Position numbers and translations under genes: made by a program. Source: Elephas maximus indicus (Eukaryota > Chordata > Mammalia > Proboscidea > Elephantidae). From it: 64,000 bases of DNA. The notes under the pieces were generated by a model. The model was not told where the DNA came from, made no database searches, and saw only the letters and a program-made list of their open reading frames with translations. Position 1 is the first letter of the stretch; every line of letters starts with the position of its first letter. Below, piece by piece: positions 33,181-45,099 of this stretch. The DNA lies in NCBI RefSeq assembly GCF_024166365.1, contig NC_064830.1, positions 86,484,721 to 86,548,720 on the forward strand. The letters run 5' to 3'.

Positions 33181-33345
33181 CCATGGCTCTCAAACTCACC
33201 TGCACAGCAGAATTTCTAGGGAGTGGTATAAAAAATACAGATTGTCTAAAAAAAAAAATTTATGTCACCGGGCCTAAGTGAGGCAAGAAATCTGTATTTT
33301 TAAAGTTTCTCAGGTGTTTCTAATAGACAGTTAGATTTGGAACAA
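33181..33345 (+). mobile_element. MER5A-like hAT element
   Basis: Begins 'catggctctcaaactcacctgcacagcag' and ends with the inverted form 'agtttctcaggtgtttctaatag'. Inverted ends and a length of about 165 bp fit MER5A. It has an A11 run near 33248. Confidence 0.75.
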
Positions 33346-33364
33346 CTAATTACTCCGTGCTGCC

Positions 33365-33480
33365 TACTAATGTGATTATTGCTGTGTGACGTTAGACAAT
33401 TGCTGATGTCTCTAGTCACCTTTTTCTTTGTCTACAACAAAAAGAGGGAGGGCTGAGTGATTTTCAAGTGGACTTCCTGC
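33365..33480 (+). mobile_element. MIR fragment, sense
   Basis: 'tattgctgtgtgacgttagacaattgctg...gtctctagtcacctttttctttgtctac' parallels the MIR core. Confidence 0.45.
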
Positions 33481-33949
33481 TCAAAAAGTCTGCCACTATG
33501 GCAGTCCCCTTGTGCCAGCTTTAAATTTGCACACACACACACACCCCTTGTGAACAGACAGCACCAAGAGACACACCTCTAAGGTCTTGACCCACTTTCC
33601 ATGCAGACTTTCTCCTCCATAGCAAGCACTGACAGGTGGGAGTTAAGGAAGATACAGCCCTGGTTGAAGCATCGTGATAAGAGAAGCTGGTAGACAGGCT
33701 GAGGAGAAGAAACAGAAATATTGATCTCAGGAGCTGACAGCTTTTACCGAATGATCCAATGGTAGGAGAGGGTGAGCCTGGGCTGAGAAGCTTACACTTG
33801 CCCTGTGCAAAATTTGACTGCAGCAGAATCTTGATTAAAACTTGTTCTGGTGTTCATTCACATCCCAGAATTCTAGGCTCTCCATCTTATTTCTGACACT
33901 GGCACCCCTTGAAGTAGGGGGCTGGTTGCTCCTCCAGCCTGCTGTGTTC
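33481..33949. other. Unassigned stretch with short CA run
   Basis: (CA)n at 33530-33544. The rest has no recognisable repeat or gene. Confidence 0.4.
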
Positions 33950-34262
33950 CTTCATGTCTCTGAAGCCTTGCCTGACCAGCTCTGGCTGCCTGGACTCCCT
34001 GCCCCCTTCTGAGCCTTGTGAATGCTGGCCCACCTTTCAAGACACAGGTCAAACCGACTTCCTCTGTGGATCTTGCTGGAGCACTGCAGCGGAGTTTTCA
34101 GACTCTCTAGCCACTGGGCTTCAAAGGCACAGCCCTGGTCCAGTGACTTCTACTTGCTGTGTTATGATCATTTGTGTATGAGTCTCTCGGGCTACAAGAG
34201 GACAGGGACTGCATGCCCAGGAGGAAGTCAGTGCTCAGTCATTTCTTATTCAATGAATGAAG
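33950..34262 (+). mobile_element. L2 3' part, sense
   Basis: 'tgtctctgaagccttgcctgaccagc', 'gcccacctttcaagacacaggtcaaaccgacttcctctg' and the terminal 'tcttattcaatgaatgaa' follow L2. The overlapping 75- and 83-codon frames are incidental. Confidence 0.65.
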
Positions 34263-34439
34263 AGAAAAACTGAATAGAAGCCAAGGAAATAGGACAGCAT
34301 CTTTATCATAGCCACCAAATTGTAGGCTTCAGATGTGTTGGTGGAAGTCTTGTGAAAACGTATCGCACACATACAGGTTTCACAGAGCATAATGTAATTT
34401 TTCACTTAGATAGCCATCATTTTGAACATCTGCTAGAAC

Positions 34440-34622
34440 AATGTGTTCTCAGCTTTGAGCTCACATTGGAATTACTTGGAGATTGGTTAAAACACCGATT
34501 CCTGTACCCCACCTACAGAAATTCTAATTTCATGGGTCTGCGGTAGGGGATTTGCCTTTCTAGCAAGTTACCAGGTGATGCTGATGGTATTGGTCTGGGG
34601 ATCATACTTTGGGAACCACTGT
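34440..34622 (+). mobile_element. MER5-like hAT element
   Basis: Starts 'atgtgttctcagctttgagctcacattggaattacttggag' and ends with the complementary 'tctggggatcatactttgggaaccactg', the MER5 terminal inverted repeat arrangement. Confidence 0.75.
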
Positions 34623-34627
34623 ACTTG

Positions 34628-34796
34628 ATGATGGTGCTCTGGTGGTGTAGTGGTTAAGAGTTCAGGCTGCTAACCAAAAGGTTGGCAGTTCGAATCTACC
34701 AGCTGCTCCTTGGAAGCCCTATGAGGCAGCTCTGCTCTGTCCTACAGGGTTGCTATGAGTCGGAATCGAATTGACAGCAGTGGGTTTGGTTTTGGG
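34628..34796 (+). mobile_element. AfroSINE, short form
   Basis: Runs from 'gctctggtggtgtagtggttaag' through 'ggcagttcgaatctaccagctgctcc' to 'ctatgagtcggaatcgaattgacagcagtgggtttgg'. Among the best preserved SINE copies; the box-B-like GTTCGAATC is intact. Confidence 0.95.
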
Positions 34797-34809
34797 TACT
34801 AGATGATAT

Positions 34810-35007
34810 TGTTGTTGTTGTTAGGTGTCGTCGAGTCGGTTCCGACTCATAGCGACCCTATATACCACAGAACGAAACACTGCCCGGTCCTGCATCATGC
34901 TTACAATCATTGCTATGCTTGAGCCCATTGTTGCAGCCAGCATCAATCCAACTCGTTGAGGGTCTTTCTTTTTTTTGCTGGCCCTCTATTTTACCAAGCA
35001 AGATGAT
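34810..35007 (-). mobile_element. BovB 3' end, 5'-truncated, antisense
   Basis: Begins with the (GTT)n complement of the BovB tail, then 'gtcgtcgagtcggttccgactc' and 'cactgcccggtcctgcatcatgc', the reverse complement of the last 200 bp of BovB. It ends at an A17T7 run (35008-35031). Confidence 0.92.
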
Positions 35008-35031
35008 AAAAAAAAAAAAAAAAATTTTTTT

Positions 35032-35734
35032 ACTACTCTATAATTTAGATTTTTGTCCCTATTTCAAATTGCTACATAGTACTTACACTTTTGAACTCCC
35101 TGCTAGCTTTTTATCATATCTTCCTCCGTATTGTCACCAAAATTCCTGTTCTTTCCATCATGCATTGTGATATTACTTAACTGGGTTATGAAAGAAAATG
35201 AGAAACACTGGACTGCAGTGGATGAAAAAACCACGAGAGGAGAGACGAGAACTGACCCTTCTGGAGTGTGGAAGGACTAATGAGTCAGGGAAACAAGATA
35301 CACATGAAGGGACATTAAGAAAAGGGAGGCAAGCCAAGAATTCAAAATTTCATTTGGATTGTCCCAAGACAGGTTACATTTTCAGGATGTTCCCTGACCC
35401 AGGGTTCTTACCAGTGACTGCCCAGATTCACTGAGGGATGGAGCTTACATAGTGGTGTGTTTTAAAATTCCTCAGGTGAAGCCAGCAGGAAGCCAGGATT
35501 GAGACTCTCTACTGGGCCCTGTCTATTTCCCCAGGTCCCCAGTATTTTATTTCTTGACCTTGGGCGTTGTTCAGCCACATGCCTTAGCTGTACCTGCCCC
35601 ACTCTTTCTATGCTGCTTACCATGAGGTTCCGTGTGAATGGGAGACCCAAGTCCAGGAGAAATTACCTCTCCTTGCCTGGACTATCTTGCTTCAAAGAGA
35701 GATTCTGAATAGGAACCATAAACATAGAAAGAAG
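35032..35734. other. Unassigned stretch
   Basis: No gene supported. Open frames at 34910-35170, 35198-35434 and 35499-35708 overlap repeats or lack any coding context. Confidence 0.4.
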
Positions 35735-35990
35735 CCATCCCTGACCCCTCAAGCAAAAACAGCACCCCAAACTCTCCCTTTGTCACACTTGGCCCCTTTA
35801 TTTTATTTCCAAAATAACACTAACCACACTTTAAAGGTGTCTTTTGTAGCTAATGTGTTTACTTATGTAACATCTATCTCTCTCTATTAGAGTATACGCT
35901 CTACAAGGGCAGGCCCTCTCTGCCAAGTTCACCACCACCTCCCCAACACCCAGCACAGTGCTGAATACCTATCTGTTGAATGAGTTAATT
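35735..35990 (+). mobile_element. L2 3' end, sense
   Basis: 'agaagccatccctgacccctcaag', 'ttagagtatacgctctacaagggcagg' and 'acccagcacagtgctgaatacctatctgttgaatgag' are the L2 3' segments in order. Confidence 0.75.
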
Positions 35991-36779
35991 CAGTAATCCC
36001 AAATCTTATCTCCCCCACAGAAAGTCTCATTGGCAACCAGAGCTTCTATTCTTCCAAGAAAATAAAAAATTGAAGACCCAGTCTAGAATGCTCCCTATCA
36101 TAATGGCTATAGCTCAGGCTTCTCCCTGCTGCATACTAAGGAGGGTGGCTAACAGTAGATGTTCTATCTTTACCCCCTGAAGCCTGGATTCCAGAATGTT
36201 TTGTCTTGTAAGCATTTCCTTCCACCTACACAGCAATTTTGCAAATGAACAGCAGGTTTTGAAAGGCTACTTTTATTTCAGATTCACTTGTCAAGTATGA
36301 AAGGAAATGTAAAAAGAGAAGGGGGTCTGAAAGAAGAAGGGGTGTGTGTGTGTATATGCATGTCTGTGTATCTTTCTATGCTTGTGAATTTCTTTGCTAC
36401 ATGTGCTCATGCTATTATGTATGCGAAAGTGAAGATGGTTTGAGTACTGTCTGGTTCATTGTAGACACTTATTAAATGAATGAACCAATGAATGAATGAA
36501 ATGATGAATGGGGAAGGAAATGTGGAGGAAGGAGCACCAGATCCTGGGCTAGACAGGCAAGAGGGATGAGAAGGATGAATCATAGATGAATGGAAAGTTC
36601 TGAAAGAGGTACCATCTGAGGCGACAACATGGTAAAGAACTAAGAAGAGAGTCAATCCTAGATTTCTGTAGTACCACCAAGCTGGCTTCTGCTCTAGCCC
36701 CTTCCTTTCCATTAAAGCCTACCCTATCTCAGCTCATCCTCACCTGGAAAAGTAAATAAATATTAGTCTCAATCCACCT
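35991..36779. other. Mostly unassigned; L2 tail and TG run
   Basis: A (TG)n-rich patch lies at 36340-36372 and an antisense L2-like terminus ('attaaatgaatgaaccaatgaatgaatg') at about 36470-36515. No gene. The 101-codon minus frame at 36407-36712 crosses the L2 terminus and is not supported. Confidence 0.4.
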
Positions 36780-36981
36780 GTGAGTGGAAGCAAGAACAAT
36801 TCTTCCTCTTGAAGTGGAGTGCAAAACTGGACACAAATTCTACCCATCCTAGTGATCCTTTGCAATATGACTTTGAAGCTCCTTTCATTAAGAGGAAGAG
36901 TCTATTTCTCCACACATGAGCCTGGTTGGTCACGTGGCTTGCTTGGGCTAAATGATATTAGCAAATATGATGTAAGCAGGG

Positions 36982-37688
36982 TGTCTTAGTCTGTGTTCTG
37001 AAGAGCAGCACAACCAGTGAAGTGTATATGTAAATATATTTAGAGAGAGGTACTTGAAGGAAATGGCTCACACATTGTGGGGGATAAACCACAAAAATCA
37101 AACCCACCACCATCAGGTTGATTCCAACTCAAAGCAACCCTACAGGACAGAGTACAACTTTCCCATAGGATTTCCAGGGCTGTAAATCTTTATGGAAGCA
37201 GACTGCCACGTCTTTCTTGCGTGGAGCAGTTGGTGGGTTTGAATCACTGATCTTTTGGTTAGCAGCCAAGTACTTTAACCACTGTACCACCAGGGCTCCT
37301 TTATGGGGGCTGGCAAGTCCTAAATCCATGGAACAGGTGGTAGGCTAAAGACTTCTGCTGGCTCAAGGGGTTGTGGCAGCTGGTGAATCCAAAATCTGTA
37401 GGCCACGTGTCAGGCTGAAGACTTCTGCAGGCTTATGTCCCAAGGACCAGAGGTCAGGTGATGAGAAGAGTGCGGGGTTGAGAGAGAGAGTCCTGCTGGA
37501 ACATCCATTTGTATACTGGAGGCAGGCCTCATACCCAAGGAAACTCCCCTTTCAGCTGGTTGGCTAATGACGTCCAATCACATCATGGAAGTAATTATAT
37601 TACATTTGCAAGAGCAATCAGTCCAGTATATGCCAAACCACTGAGATCCATAGCCTAGGCAATTTGACACATGACATTAACCATCACA
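36982..37688 (-). mobile_element. MaLR-like LTR, antisense, inside another LTR
   Basis: Starts TGTCTTAGTC, ends ATCACA (TG...CA), with the 5-bp flanks CAGGG (36977-36981) and TAGGG (37689-37693) as a near-identical target duplication. Interior landmarks include 'ggctggcaagtcc' and the end '...aatttgacacatgacattaaccatcaca'. It is interrupted by an AfroSINE at 37085-37303. Confidence 0.75.
37085..37303 (-). mobile_element. AfroSINE, long form
   Basis: Antisense copy from 'caccatcaggttgattccaactc' through 'taaatctttatggaagcagactgccacg' to 'ctgtaccaccagggctcc'. It sits inside the antisense LTR; GGGGG motifs occur on both sides, but a clean target duplication is not obvious. Confidence 0.92.
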
Positions 37689-38479
37689 TAGGGCATTGGG
37701 GATTGCGCCCTTTTACTGCCTTTGGAACCCACAAACTACCATGTGAAGAAGCCCCAGCTAGCCTGCCGGATGACGAAAGTCATGTGGCCCAGTTTTTTCT
37801 CTACATGAGCAACAGGCTGCCAAACATTATACCCGTGAGTGAGGCCACTGTAGGTCATTCAGATGACTTGCTAGCTACCCACAAATGTGAGAAATAGCTC
37901 AGCACAGGTTAGTCCTGCTGACCCAAACCGTAAGAATCACTCAGCCAAGCCACAAAATTCTAAACTAAATGTGGTTGCTGTTTTAAGTCACTAAAATCTT
38001 AGGGTGGCTTGTTATACAGCAAAAGCTAACTGATACATCACCTTAGACCTGGAATCTTCCATGTCATGGATGAGTAAAAGATCATGTGCATAGCCAGCCT
38101 AACATTAGTTTTCTATTCCTACATAAAAAATTACCACAAATTTAGTGGCTGGAAGCAACACACATTTATCATCTTACAGTTCTGAGTCTGATATGGGTTA
38201 GCTGGGTTCTCAGCATCTCACAGGTTTCAATCAAAATATCAGCTGGGGCTGCAGCTTCATCAGAGACTAAACTGCGGAATGATCTGCTTTTGTCGACGTA
38301 TTATAATTCCTTGCTATTATAGGACTGAGAGTTTCACTTTCTTGCTGGCTTTCAGTAGAGGCTTCCCTTAGCATCTACAGGTCACCTTCAATTCTTTGAC
38401 ATGGGGGCTTCCCAACACAGGTAGTCCAAAACATGGCAACTTGCTCATTTAAAGCCAGTAAGATGGGCACTGTAGTCTT

Positions 38480-41400
38480 TTCTTAAACCTTTTATTGGGG
38501 TTTAGGTGATAGCTTGCAGAGCAAATTAATTTTCCATTCAACAATTTATACTCAGCTTGTTTTGTGACATTGGTTGCTATCCCCTCAATGTGTCAGCACT
38601 TTTCCCACTTCCTCCCTAGGGCCCACATTTCCATTTGCCCAGGTTTCCTGCCCTTTCCTGCCTTCTGAAATTTGCTTTTGGGCACAACTGCCCTTTTGGC
38701 CTTGTATGGTTGATTGTTGTAAGGTGTACTTTTCTCACAGGTGTTATTGTTCACTTTGTAGGCCTGTCTATTGTTTGACTGAAATGTGATCACTGGGAGT
38801 GCTTTCAGTTTCAAGTTTGAAGAATATCTAAGGGCTATATTCTTGGGGGTCCCACCAGTTTCTATCACACGAGTAAGTCTGGTCTTTTTTATGCATTTGA
38901 GTTTTGTTCTATATTTTACTTCCACTCTGTCCAGGACCTTCTATTGTGATTCTGGTCAGAGTGGCAGGTAGTGGTAGCCAGGCACTGTCTAGTTCTTCTG
39001 GTCTCAGCCTGTGGTTCTTGTGGTCCACTAGTCCTTTGGACTAATTGTTTCCTTGGGTCTTTGTTTTTCTCCCCTCTTCTTTGTTCCAGACAGGAAAAGA
39101 CCTATAGTAGTATCTTAGATGGCGGCTTGAAGCTTTTAAGACCCCAGTTGCTACTCACCAAAGTAGGATGTAGAGCATTGTCTTTTATAGACTATGTTGT
39201 ACCAATTGACCTAGATGTCCCTCAAGACTATGGTCCTAAGCCCTCAAGCCCAGTGACTTGGTCCCAAGAGGTGTTTGGTTTTGACTAAGAGGTTTTCATA
39301 ACTGCATTCTTTATTGTATAGATGGATATATTTGCAACACATACAAATATTTATGTAGTAATTTCTACTGCTAAGCTTATATATGCAAGTGTGTACTCCC
39401 ATACACCATCTCACACTTGTCCAGCTTGCTTATCAGTCTATGTAACCACTCATAATTTATTGTTTGTTATTACTCTTATTGCAGGATTATATATGCAATA
39501 GTATTTACCTTTGTTGCCTTTTACTCTTGTGTACCTCTCGGTGTCTTCCTTTGCCTTGTTCATGTCGTGCTGACTTCTCCCATATTGTGTATTGTCTTTT
39601 CCTCCACCAAAGTTAATACGTGTCTATTAGAGAGTTAGTGATTTTTACTTCCTCCCCTCCCATACTTTCTAACCACCAAAGAATGTTTCTTTCTGTGTAA
39701 ACCTTTTCTTGAGTTTTTATAATACTGATCTCATATAGTATTTGTCCTTTTGTGATTGTCTATTTCATTCAGCATAATGTCCTTCAGATTCATCCATGTA
39801 GTGAGACATCTCACAGATTCATTGTCATTGTTTAACATTGTGTAGTATTCCATTGCGTGTATGTTCCACAGTTATCCATTCATCTGTTGATGGGCACTTA
39901 GGTTACTTCCATCTCTTTGCTATTGTGAATAATCCTGAAATGAACATAAGTTCATCCCCTTCAGTGCAGCTTGGACTTTTTCCTTTAAGAACCGATGGTA
40001 CTGAAGGAAGAAGTCCAGCTGCACTAAATGCAATGGTGAAAAACAAGGCTCCAGGAACTGATGGAATACCAATTAAGATGTTTCAAGAAATGGATTCAGT
40101 GCTGGAGATTCTCAATCATCTATGTCAAGACGTTTGGGAGACAGCTTCCTGGCCAACTGACTGAAAGAGATCTACATTTGTGCCCATTCCAGAGAAAGGT
40201 GATCCAACAGAATGTGGAAATTATCGAGCAACATCATAAATGTCACACAAGTAAATTTTTTCTGAAGATCGTTCAAAAGTCGTTGCAGCAGTACAATTAA
40301 CAGGAAACTGCCAGAAGTTCAATCCGAATTCAGAAGAGGACATGAGATGACAGACGGCTCTTGGCTGAAAGCAGAGAATACCAGAAAGATGGTTACCTGT
40401 GTTTTATTGACTACGCAACGGCATTCGACTGTGTGGATCAAAATAAATTGTGGATTACATTGCAAAGAAGGGAATCCCAGAACACTTAATTATGCTCATG
40501 AGGAATCTGTACGTAGAACAAGAGGCAGTCATTCGAACAGAACAAGGAGATACTATATGGTTTAAAATCAGAAAAGGTGTGCATCAGGGTTTTATCCTTT
40601 TACTATATTTATTCCCTCTGTATGGTGAGCAAATTATCTGAGAAGTTGGACTATATGAAGAAGAACTTGGCATCAGGATTGGCATGAGACTCACTAACAA
40701 CCTGCAATATGCAGATGACACAACTTCCTTTCTGAAAGTGAAAAAGATTTGAAGCACTTACTGATGAAGATCAAAGACTACAGCTTTCAGTATGGATTAC
40801 ACCTCAACATTAAGAAAACAAAAATCCCCACAACTAGACCAATATGCAAAATCATGCCAAATGGAGAAAACATTGCAAGTGTCAAGGATTTTATTTTACT
40901 TAGATCCACAATCAATGTTCATGGAAGCAGCAGTCAAGAAATCAAACAATGCATTGCATTGGGCAAAACAGCTGCAAAAGGCCTCTTTAAAATGTTAAAA
41001 AGCAAAAATGTCACTTTGAGGATTAAGGTGTGACTGACTCAAGCTATGGTATTTTCAGTCACCTCATATGCATTTTTCATATGCATGTGAAAGCTGGAAA
41101 ATGAATAAGGAAGACTGAAGAATTGACACCTTTGAATTATGCTTTTGGTGAAGAATATTGAATATTCCATGGAATTCCAGAAGGATGAACAAATCTGTCT
41201 TGGAAGAAGTACAGCCAGAATGCTCCTTAGAAGCAAGGATGGCGAGACTTCATCCCACATACTTTGGACATATTATCAGGAGTGACCAGTCCGTGAAGAG
41301 GGACATCATGCTTGGCAAAGTAGAAGGTCAGTGAAAAAGAGGAAGACCCTCAACGAGATAGATTGACACAGTGGCTGCAACAATGGGCTCAAGTACAACA

Positions 41401-43257
41401 ACAATTGTGAGGATGGTGCAGGACCTAACAGTGTTTATTTCTGTTGTACTTAGGGTCACTACGAGTCAGAATCGATTCAAAAGCACCTAACAACAATGAC
41501 GAACATGACTGTGCATATGTCTATTTGTGTCATGACTCTTATTTCTCTAGGATATATACCTAAGAGTGAGATTGCTGGATCACATGGTATTTCTATTTCT
41601 AGCTTTTTGGGGAAGTGCTATACCATTTTCTACAGTGGTTATACTATTTTACATTCCCACTAACAGTGTATGAGAGTTCCCATCTCCTCATAATCTTCCA
41701 GCATTTGTTGTTTTCTGTTTTTTTTTTTTTTTAGTCTATGTCATTATTGCCAGGGTGAAATGATGTCTCATTGTAGTTTTGATTTGTGGCTCTGGCTAAT
41801 GATCGCGAGCATCTCTTCATGTATTTGTTGGCCATCTGAATGTCTTCTTTGGTGAAGCATCTGTTCATGTCTTTTGACCATTTTTAATTGGGTTGTTTTT
41901 GTTGTTGGGTTATTGAAGTTTTCTATAAATTTTTGAGATTAGTCACTTGTCAGATATATCACTATGAAATTTTTTTTCCCCAGTCCATAGGTTCTTTTTT
42001 ACTCTTTTGGAGAATTCCTTTGATGCACATAAGCATTTCATTTTTAGGAGGTCCCAGGCATCTAGTTTATCTTCTGATGTTTGTACATTTTTAGTTATGT
42101 TTGATAGTCTATTTATGCCACAGTTAGAGTCCCTAGATTTGCCCTATTTTTTCTTCCATGATCTTACAGTTTTAGATTTTGCAATTAAGTCTTTGATCAT
42201 CTTGAGTTAGTTTTCAGATATGGCACTAGATATAGATCCTGTTTCATTTTTCTGCAAATGAATTTCCAATTTTGCCAGCACCTTTTGTTACACAGACAAC
42301 GTCTTCCCCATTTAATGGATTTCAATGCTTTGTGGAAGGTCGACTCTCCATAGGTGGATGAATTTACTTCTGGGTTCTCAATTTTGTTCCATTGGTCTAT
42401 GTGTCTGTCGTCATACTAGTACCAGACTATTTTGACTACCATGGCTATGTAGTAGGTCCTAAGATTGGGAAGTGTGAGGCCTCCTACTTTGTTCTTCTTC
42501 AGTAATGCTTTGCTTACCCAGGGCCTCTTTCCTTTCCATATACAATTAGTGATTAGATTTCCATCTCGTTAAAGAAAGTTGTTACGGTTTGGGCTGGGAT
42601 TGCATTATGTCTATAGATTGCTTTGGATAGTATTGACATTGTCACAATGTTAAGTCTTCCTATCCATGAGCATGGTATATTTTTCCATTTATGTAGGTCT
42701 CTTTTGTTTTCTTGCAGTAGAGTTTTATACTTTTCTTTGCACAAGTCTTTTACATCCCTGGTTAGATTTATTCTGAAGTATTTTATCTTTTCGTGGGGCT
42801 ATTGTAAATGATATCGTTTTCACAATTTCCTTTTTGGAGTTTCTTTGTTAGTGTAAAGGAATCTGACTGATTTTTGTATGTTGATCTTGGACTCTGCCAC
42901 TGCTCTGAATCCTTCTATTAGTTACAGTAGCTTTTTGGTAGAATCTCTGGGTTAGTCTATGTATAGGATCATACATTTGCAAATAGGGATAGTTTTATTC
43001 CTTCCTTACTGAATTCTATGCTCTTTATTTCCCTTTCTTGCTTTATTACTCTGAGACTTCTAGTATGATATTGAATAAGAGTGGTAATAATGGGCATCCT
43101 TGTCTGGTTCCTGTTCTTAAGGGAAATGCTTTCAGTCTATCTCCATTGAGAATAGTGTTGGCTGTTCATTTTGTATAAATGCCCTTTATTATGTTGTGGA
43201 GGAATTTCCCTTCTATTCCTATTTTGCTGAGAGTTTTATCAGGAATGAGTGTTGGTG
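38480..43257 (-). mobile_element. Young-lineage L1, antisense, split by BovB
   Basis: It includes the whole 3' UTR (about 38480-39300) and the ORF2 C-terminal half through 43257 in reverse complement. The flanking duplications GGGCACTGTAGTCTT (38465-38479) and GGGCACTATAATCTT (43258-43272) define the insertion. BovB copy 3 occupies 39948-41500. The ORF2 sequence has no long open frame on the minus strand, so it is more decayed than the L1 at 53344. Confidence 0.9.
39948..41500 (+). mobile_element. BovB/RTE-type LINE, copy 3, 5'-truncated
   Basis: About 1.5 kb of BovB 3' half, starting near 39988 at the RT N-terminal region and ending 'ctacgagtcagaatcgattc...acctaacaacaatgac'. GAACAT at 39942-39947 and 41501-41506 is a 6-bp target duplication in the L1. 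About 38 bp at 39950-39987 match neither element. RT pieces are open at 39838-40164 (the frame begins in L1 and enters BovB), 40450-40641 and 40749-41033; the YADD site near 40710 has a frameshift right after it. Inactive. Confidence 0.92.
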
Positions 43258-43484
43258 GGCACTATAATCTTATGTACACAATTATGTATGTGTAATCCCA
43301 TATATCCTGTCACCTTGGTCGTATTCTATTGGTTGGAAGCAAGTCACAGATCACGTCTACACTCAAGTGGAAGAGATTACAAAAAGGCATGAATATCGTG
43401 AGGCAAGAATAATTGAGAGCCATTCTAGAAGCAGCCTGCCACATTAACCTTAGATGCTGATCCACAGGGACTTCTTCCTCATTT

Positions 43485-43825
43485 ATTCATTTATTCTTCA
43501 TTGAACAAACACTTATTGAGTGCTTTCTACAAGCCAGTAAACCAAGTCATAGAGAAAATAGGGGGGAGCGATGCTGATAATTAACAGCCATGTACATTAT
43601 TGTGAGAGCTTTGGCTTTTACTCTGAGCAAGATGAGGAGCCTTTTGAGAGTTTTGGGTAGAGAAGGGGCAGGATCTCACTAATTTTTAAAATCCTCACTC
43701 TGGCTGCTCTGCTGATAATAGACTATAGGGAGAACAATTAGGCAGCTATATAATATCTCAGAGAAAAATGACAGATGGTTGGATCAGGAACTAGCAGTGG
43801 TGGTGGTGAGAAAAGGTGAGGAATG
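43485..43825 (-). mobile_element. L2, antisense
   Basis: 'tcattgaacaaacacttattgagtgc', 'gctttggcttttactctgagcaagatgagg' and 'cctcactctggctgctctgctgataatagactatagg' are classic antisense L2. The 143-codon frame at 43779-44210 starts in this repeat and ends in a SINE. Confidence 0.85.
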
Positions 43826-44099
43826 CCTTATTTCCCAGCCAGGGACTTCAAGTTTCTTCTGGGTCTCCATCCATCCCCTGAACTCTAGTTGCTTGGTGGA
43901 GAATGGACCTGTGCTTAACTTCTTGCCAACCCTTTCTCTCAAAGAGTCTGAATCCTACCCCCACTTCTCATTCGGTGGGGATGTGCTTTGGATGATAAGG
44001 ATACCTGCAATATCTTTACCACAAGTCCTTAGAGTTGCTACTGCCTGGTGCTTGAGTTCTGGCAATAAGCAGTTTAGTGGTAAAAGCTCAGTCTTTAGC

Positions 44100-44243
44100 T
44101 CAGAAGAAAGACCTAGCAATCTATTCCTGAAAAGTCAGCCACCAAAACACCCTACAGAGCACAGTTCTACTCTGACACACATAGGGAACCCTAAGTCAGA
44201 ATCGACTTAGTGGCAACTGGTTTGGTTTTTTGGTTTTTGGTGT
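44100..44243 (+). mobile_element. AfroSINE, 5'-truncated
   Basis: 'cagaagaaagacctagcaatctattcctgaaaagtcagcc', 'gttctactctgacacacat' and 'taagtcagaatcgacttagtggcaactggtttgg' give the SINE body and tail. The head is not recognisable. Confidence 0.82.
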
Positions 44244-44249
44244 CAAGAA

Positions 44250-44385
44250 GATCTGGAATTGGATTGACTAGTTACTGGCTGGATGAGCCTTATTTTCCAG
44301 TCTGTAAAATGGGAGTAATAGTATTGAAATCCCAGGGTTGTTCTGTGGACCAAGTGAGATAATTTGATCAAATACCGGCACGACA
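44250..44385 (+). mobile_element. MIR fragment, sense
   Basis: 'gaattggattgactagttactggctggatgag', 'ttttccagtctgtaaaatgggagtaatagtattg' and 'gaccaagtgagataatttg' follow MIR. Confidence 0.7.
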
Positions 44386-45099
44386 AAGTTGGTTTCTTCT
44401 CCCTCCTCCCATGGAATACTTGCCAGATCTTGACCTATCCTTGGGCAATTTAGACTTGTTTTGACAGGGTGTCTCTATTGCCTTAGTTTGACTGTGATGA
44501 TGGGAGCTTGGATTAACATAAGGAAAACACCTGGACTGTAGAAGCTTTTGAAATATGTTGGCAGGTTTTCCAGGCTGAAATGGCTGCCCCCCTACCCCAC
44601 CACTTTTTCCCCAAGGGCACAGAATGCAAATCCAGCTGCAGCTTGACAGAGCTGCCACTCAGCTCAGAGCTAATGCATTGGGAATGTCTCAGAGAGGTCG
44701 AGAGGGGAACAAGAAAAATTACACCAAGTAACAAAATAGAATAAAGGCTGCTCCTGTCATCAGCTTTGGCCAGTGCCACAGGCACCAGTGGAAATTCAGA
44801 AATACCCCAGCAAGTACCTGTATTCCAAATCTAAATGCTGAGGAAGGGAAATCTCTGCACAGATGGAAAAGACATTGAATTTATGCTAAATTAACTTGAG
44901 ACCAGAATTTTCTGCATGCACCTGGTACCTGACTGATTACCTGATTTTTAAAAAAGCATAGAACAGTACAGGAAAAAGAAAAGAAAGAAAAATTCATTAT
45001 CAACAAGAAACATTTTTTTCACATCTTCTTGGGCCTGTTACTGTGCTAGAAATGTTATGGAAGGAAAATAAGACGTGAAAAGGCCTACCGTTACTGAAA
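44386..45099. other. Non-repetitive stretch
   Basis: No repeat family recognised. Contains one half of a roughly 60-bp direct repeat (44415-44475, see 45605-45665) and short minus-strand frames (44368-44785) without support. Possible conserved sequence, not demonstrable here. Confidence 0.4.

Larger units (their letters stand above)
36780..38036 (+). mobile_element. MaLR-like LTR, sense, split by another LTR
   Basis: The left part (to 36981) shows 'cctttgcaatatgactttgaagctc' and 'gttggtcacgtggcttgcttgggc'; the right part (37694-38036) ends 'tgttttaagtcactaaaatcttagggtggcttgttatacagcaaaagctaactgatac', the MaLR-type 3' end. The break carries the LTR at 36982-37688. Confidence 0.65.
38103..43442 (-). 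mobile_element. LTR-like element, antisense, split by L1
   Basis: The left piece 38103-38464 ('ttctattcctacataaaaaattaccac...ctggaagcaacac', 'cttgctggctttcagtagagg') and right piece 43273-43442 ('tattctattggttggaagcaagtcacag...aagcagcctgccaca') are adjoining parts of one MaLR-like LTR consensus, separated by the 38480-43257 L1. Confidence 0.6.

Noticed and set aside
43779-44210. 143-codon plus-strand frame
   Set aside because: It begins in an antisense L2 and ends in an AfroSINE.
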